A stretch of 64,000 bases of DNA, taken from contig NC_044577.1 of the NCBI RefSeq assembly GCF_901933205.1, forward strand, positions 4,289,321 through 4,353,320, read 5' to 3'. Source of the stretch: Camarhynchus parvulus. Its lineage: Eukaryota > Chordata > Aves > Passeriformes > Thraupidae. Numbering within the stretch: position 1 is the first letter of the stretch; every line of letters begins with the position of its first letter. The notes under the pieces were generated by a model. The model ran no database searches. It saw only the letters and a program-made list of their open reading frames with translations, and was not told where the DNA came from. Below are positions 61,303 through 64,000 of this stretch, one piece after another. The position numbers and the translations under genes were made by a program.

Positions 61303-64000
61303 ACCACTGCAGGTTGGAACACCTCAGATTGCACCTCAGGTAATGAGGATAAAGAAGAGAAACAGCACTGTGTACATTTGGGATGATTTCATCTCCTTCA
61401 TCCAGAGGGTAAATGTTGACCGAGACAAGACCTTTATCCTGCAGGGATCATATGTATTCTCTGCCTTTCTTGTAGGTTTTGCATGCTGCGTCCTGAACAG
61501 AGAAAACCAATCTTTTCTTCCCTGGACTTTGAGATTCTCTTGCCTTGAATAGAAAAAACAGCCAAGATTGCTTAGGAACTGAAGAGCTTCTCCTATCTTT
61601 TTTCAATTTATTCTTTTGTTTGTTTTCCAAATGTAACTGCTTAAAATTACTTTTCACCTTTCTTGTGGCAACCTTTTGATGAATCTGGAGAAGGTTTGCT
61701 CACACACTGTCTAGAGCCACAGAAGAGAAACTGACCCATAAAAGCTGTGGACTCTCACTGCAGTTCAGGCTAAATGATTTCTCTTTTCTGTGAATCCCCT
61801 CCTTTTCTAATAGCAGTTCATACAATTTATTCAAATACATATGGAAAAGAAAAGATTATCTGTCCCACATACATTCACAGATGCACTTGGCTGCAAGAGA
61901 TGATTACCAGGTTGCAGCCAGCTCTGAACACAGACACCAGGCTGAAAACTTGGGGAGTCACCTCCAGTACCATCCCTTATCCATAGCACAGGGTGTGTAA
62001 TTAGATGACAGATCTTGATCTTCACACAACAGGAGTCGGGTGTATTTTTGATTCATTTTCTGTCCCATGCATTGTGTTTCTAATATTTGTTACTTTGTTT
62101 TAATGCCTCATGTCCATAATTCTCTTCTAAACAATTTATCCTGTAACTGATCTGCAGCTGGAGGAATCTGAGGAGAGACTGGGAGATTTGCCACTTTCAT
62201 TTTACACCTGCTTGGTTACACCTACAGGGTGCTCCTTTTTCATGCTCATTTTCTTCATGTCTCTTTCAATTATAGGCAATCTTCTTCAAAATATCATCTC
62301 TAAATAGCTTCCCAAGGAGAGACTAGCTTCTTTTTCTTCCTTCCATTCATGTCTCCAAAAGATATCATTAACAGTCTCCCTTGGGATACTTTAGGATTAC
62401 CTTAGGATGGTTTTCCCCCACTACTTTCATCTACTTTCTCTAACTCTTACTCCCTGTATTTGGCTTCTGTAGCATTCCCCAGAAAACATTTTTTTCTGAA
62501 TTATAATAAAGCTGGCTCTGTTAGAAAATTTGCACAAGTGCAAAGACCACGAAAGAAGTGATACTTTAAATATATGTAGATCTTGAGACACTCCACTAAA
62601 AGGGGACAAAATTCACTGACAATTCATTTCTTACAGTTGTTTAGTTCCATTTGCTCCCAGTCATGGCTACAAATGATGGTGATCTCAGTTCTGGATAATT
62701 TAAAAGAACTCATCACCTTTCCCACAGTGGAACATGACATCTGCTTTTTCACCAAATTCTAGGCTAGGAGCATCATTTAGTAACCAGTCAGAATAACTCA
62801 GCCCTCATTTTTACTATTTAGCTCTTTTTTAGTTTTGGTTTTTGAAGACCCTAAGGACAAATCTCTTGAGCAGCTTCCTGGGAAGGTCAGGATGCCCTTG
62901 GTCCCCGCTGGATTGATGCAGAAGGCTTCAAAACACTCAGCACCTATTTTTCCTTCCCATATTTGTCTACATCCTTCCTTGTTCTCCTATAATTCTATCA
63001 CCTGAGATGGTTTTGACATGCTCAATCTGATTTAGTTTCCTTGTATTTCCTCAGGGACTTGAATTGCTCTTCACACCCCATTTAGTTTTCCTTTAGAGAG
63101 AACACCATTTGGTGTAAATGTATTGCCCCCAGCCTCAGGAACAGGAAGAGGAGTATGGAGAAATTCCAAGGCTGTTCGTCTTCTTCGGCCCTTACTCTGC
63201 TCCCTTCCATCCATGCAGGATCCTCACTAGACTGAGAGTTTTGACGGAGCAGCTGTTTGATTTCTCTTATTTCACCCATTCTTTGTATTGTCTGCTTGAA
63301 AACATTGCCCAGACAAGCTTTTGCCCCTCATGCTCAGCAGTGAGATGTCAGGCATTCTCAACCACACAATCTCACACTGCAAAAAGAAAAAGGAAAAAAA
63401 AAAAAAAAAGAAAGGGAAAAAAGTCTTCAGGCAAGTAAAGAGTATAGAGTCCTTAAAAAACACAGGCTCTGTTTCTTAATCACCACCTGCTGCCTGCAAG
63501 AGCAGTATTTCCTTTTCCACTTTTAGGAATTACTTGTTATATTTTCCTTTTTTTCCAGCTCAGCTGACAGGATAGCAGTGTTTCCTCATTACCTTCGGGG
63601 AGACAGGTAGGCACCACTCAAAGCAGTGAGAGCAAATCCACTGCCCTTGTCCAAAAGCACTGAGACAAGCAATGCAGGCCCTCCAATTCCCTCTGGATTT
63701 TCAGATACAGCAGCTCACCTTGCTCTGTGGTGTGGCCTTTTCCTCTCCATTCTGCCTGATCTGCTGTGCACTTGCTGTGATGATACAACAAACACCTGGA
63801 GCCCCACATGATATGTGGCATTAAAGAGCCTTATCTACAAATGCTCACACTTCTCCAGATGAAATTTCCTGATCCAAGATGGAAAATAGAGTGGAGCCTT
63901 GTAATAAATATCAAACCAGTAACTCTGGAGTGTTCCCAGTCCCTCACTGCTCTTCTGGGCTGCTTTTCCAACACCATAAAGTGCCAGGGTGAAGGAGTTG
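61303..64000. other. Non-coding unique DNA to the window end
   Basis: No gene or element recognised. 62040-62480 is pyrimidine-rich on the plus strand. The frame at 63118-63438 ends in a lysine run produced by the A-rich tract below and has no domain. Confidence 0.6.
63381..63422. repeat. A-rich purine tract
   Basis: A 42-bp run of A and G with an uninterrupted A stretch of about 16. It follows cacactgc with no recognisable LINE or SINE body upstream, so it is a simple repeat rather than a retrotransposon tail. Confidence 0.85.

Noticed and set aside
63118..63438. 106-codon frame with a lysine-rich C-terminus
   Set aside because: The lysine run is the translated purine tract; no domain upstream.
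1..64000. CRISPR array, operon, phage or bacterial defence system
   Set aside because: The composition, repeat families and lack of long frames are those of a bird genome; no regular direct-repeat/spacer structure exists.

Overview
The window looks like a piece of a passerine (songbird) nuclear genome: AT-rich, CpG-poor, non-coding DNA carrying bird-specific retrotransposon remnants. I found no protein-coding gene that I can support. Every open reading frame is short, lacks a recognisable host domain, or lies in a repeat. No rRNA, functional tRNA, CRISPR array or operon-like structure was seen. The taxonomic inference rests on CR1 LINE 3' ends, a truncated tRNA-tailed SINE of the TguSINE1 type, and several families of short LTRs of the kind found in songbird genomes. 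It is most likely an intergenic desert or the inside of a very long intron; the sequence alone does not decide which.

Layout. 0-8 kb: unique DNA with a short CR1 3' end (3.66 kb) and two copies of an unclassified ~120-bp repeat (3.97 and 5.54 kb). 8.04-8.38 kb: solo LTR, minus strand, with a perfect 6-bp target duplication. 13.19-13.75 kb: an LTR of a second family, minus strand. 15.2-15.5 kb: a cluster of TTTTGT/ACAAAA half-palindromes. 17.7-18.7 kb: a truncated SINE, then an internally deleted endogenous retrovirus consisting of a 5' LTR stub, a purine tract and a complete 3' LTR. 18.7-26.5 kb: unique DNA. 26.5-29.6 kb: two CR1 3' ends, the second abutting a third-family LTR. 31.4 kb: a 17-bp minisatellite. 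31.5-39.2 kb: unique DNA with patches of retained CpG (notably 37.4-37.7 kb) that could be regulatory. 39.2 kb: a 58-bp tandem duplication. 40.0-40.5 kb: a second, opposite-strand copy of the 13.2-kb LTR. 40.9-41.2 kb: a decayed LINE reverse transcriptase fragment. 47.8-48.7 kb: two direct copies of a ~222-bp TATA-containing LTR-like unit. 55.5-56.0 kb: a related LTR-like segment. 58-61.3 kb: a 22-bp minisatellite, a CR1 end, a solo LTR of the 8-kb family with a perfect 6-bp target duplication, and a 53-bp tandem duplication.

No genes act together here. The biology in view is insertion, recombination to solo LTRs, deletion and local duplication. I did not find an undescribed functional system. 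The most checkable observations are the exact target-site duplications, the collapsed ERV structure, the two pairs of local duplicates and the CpG-retaining patches. Family names come from memory of avian repeats and need a RepeatMasker run to settle.
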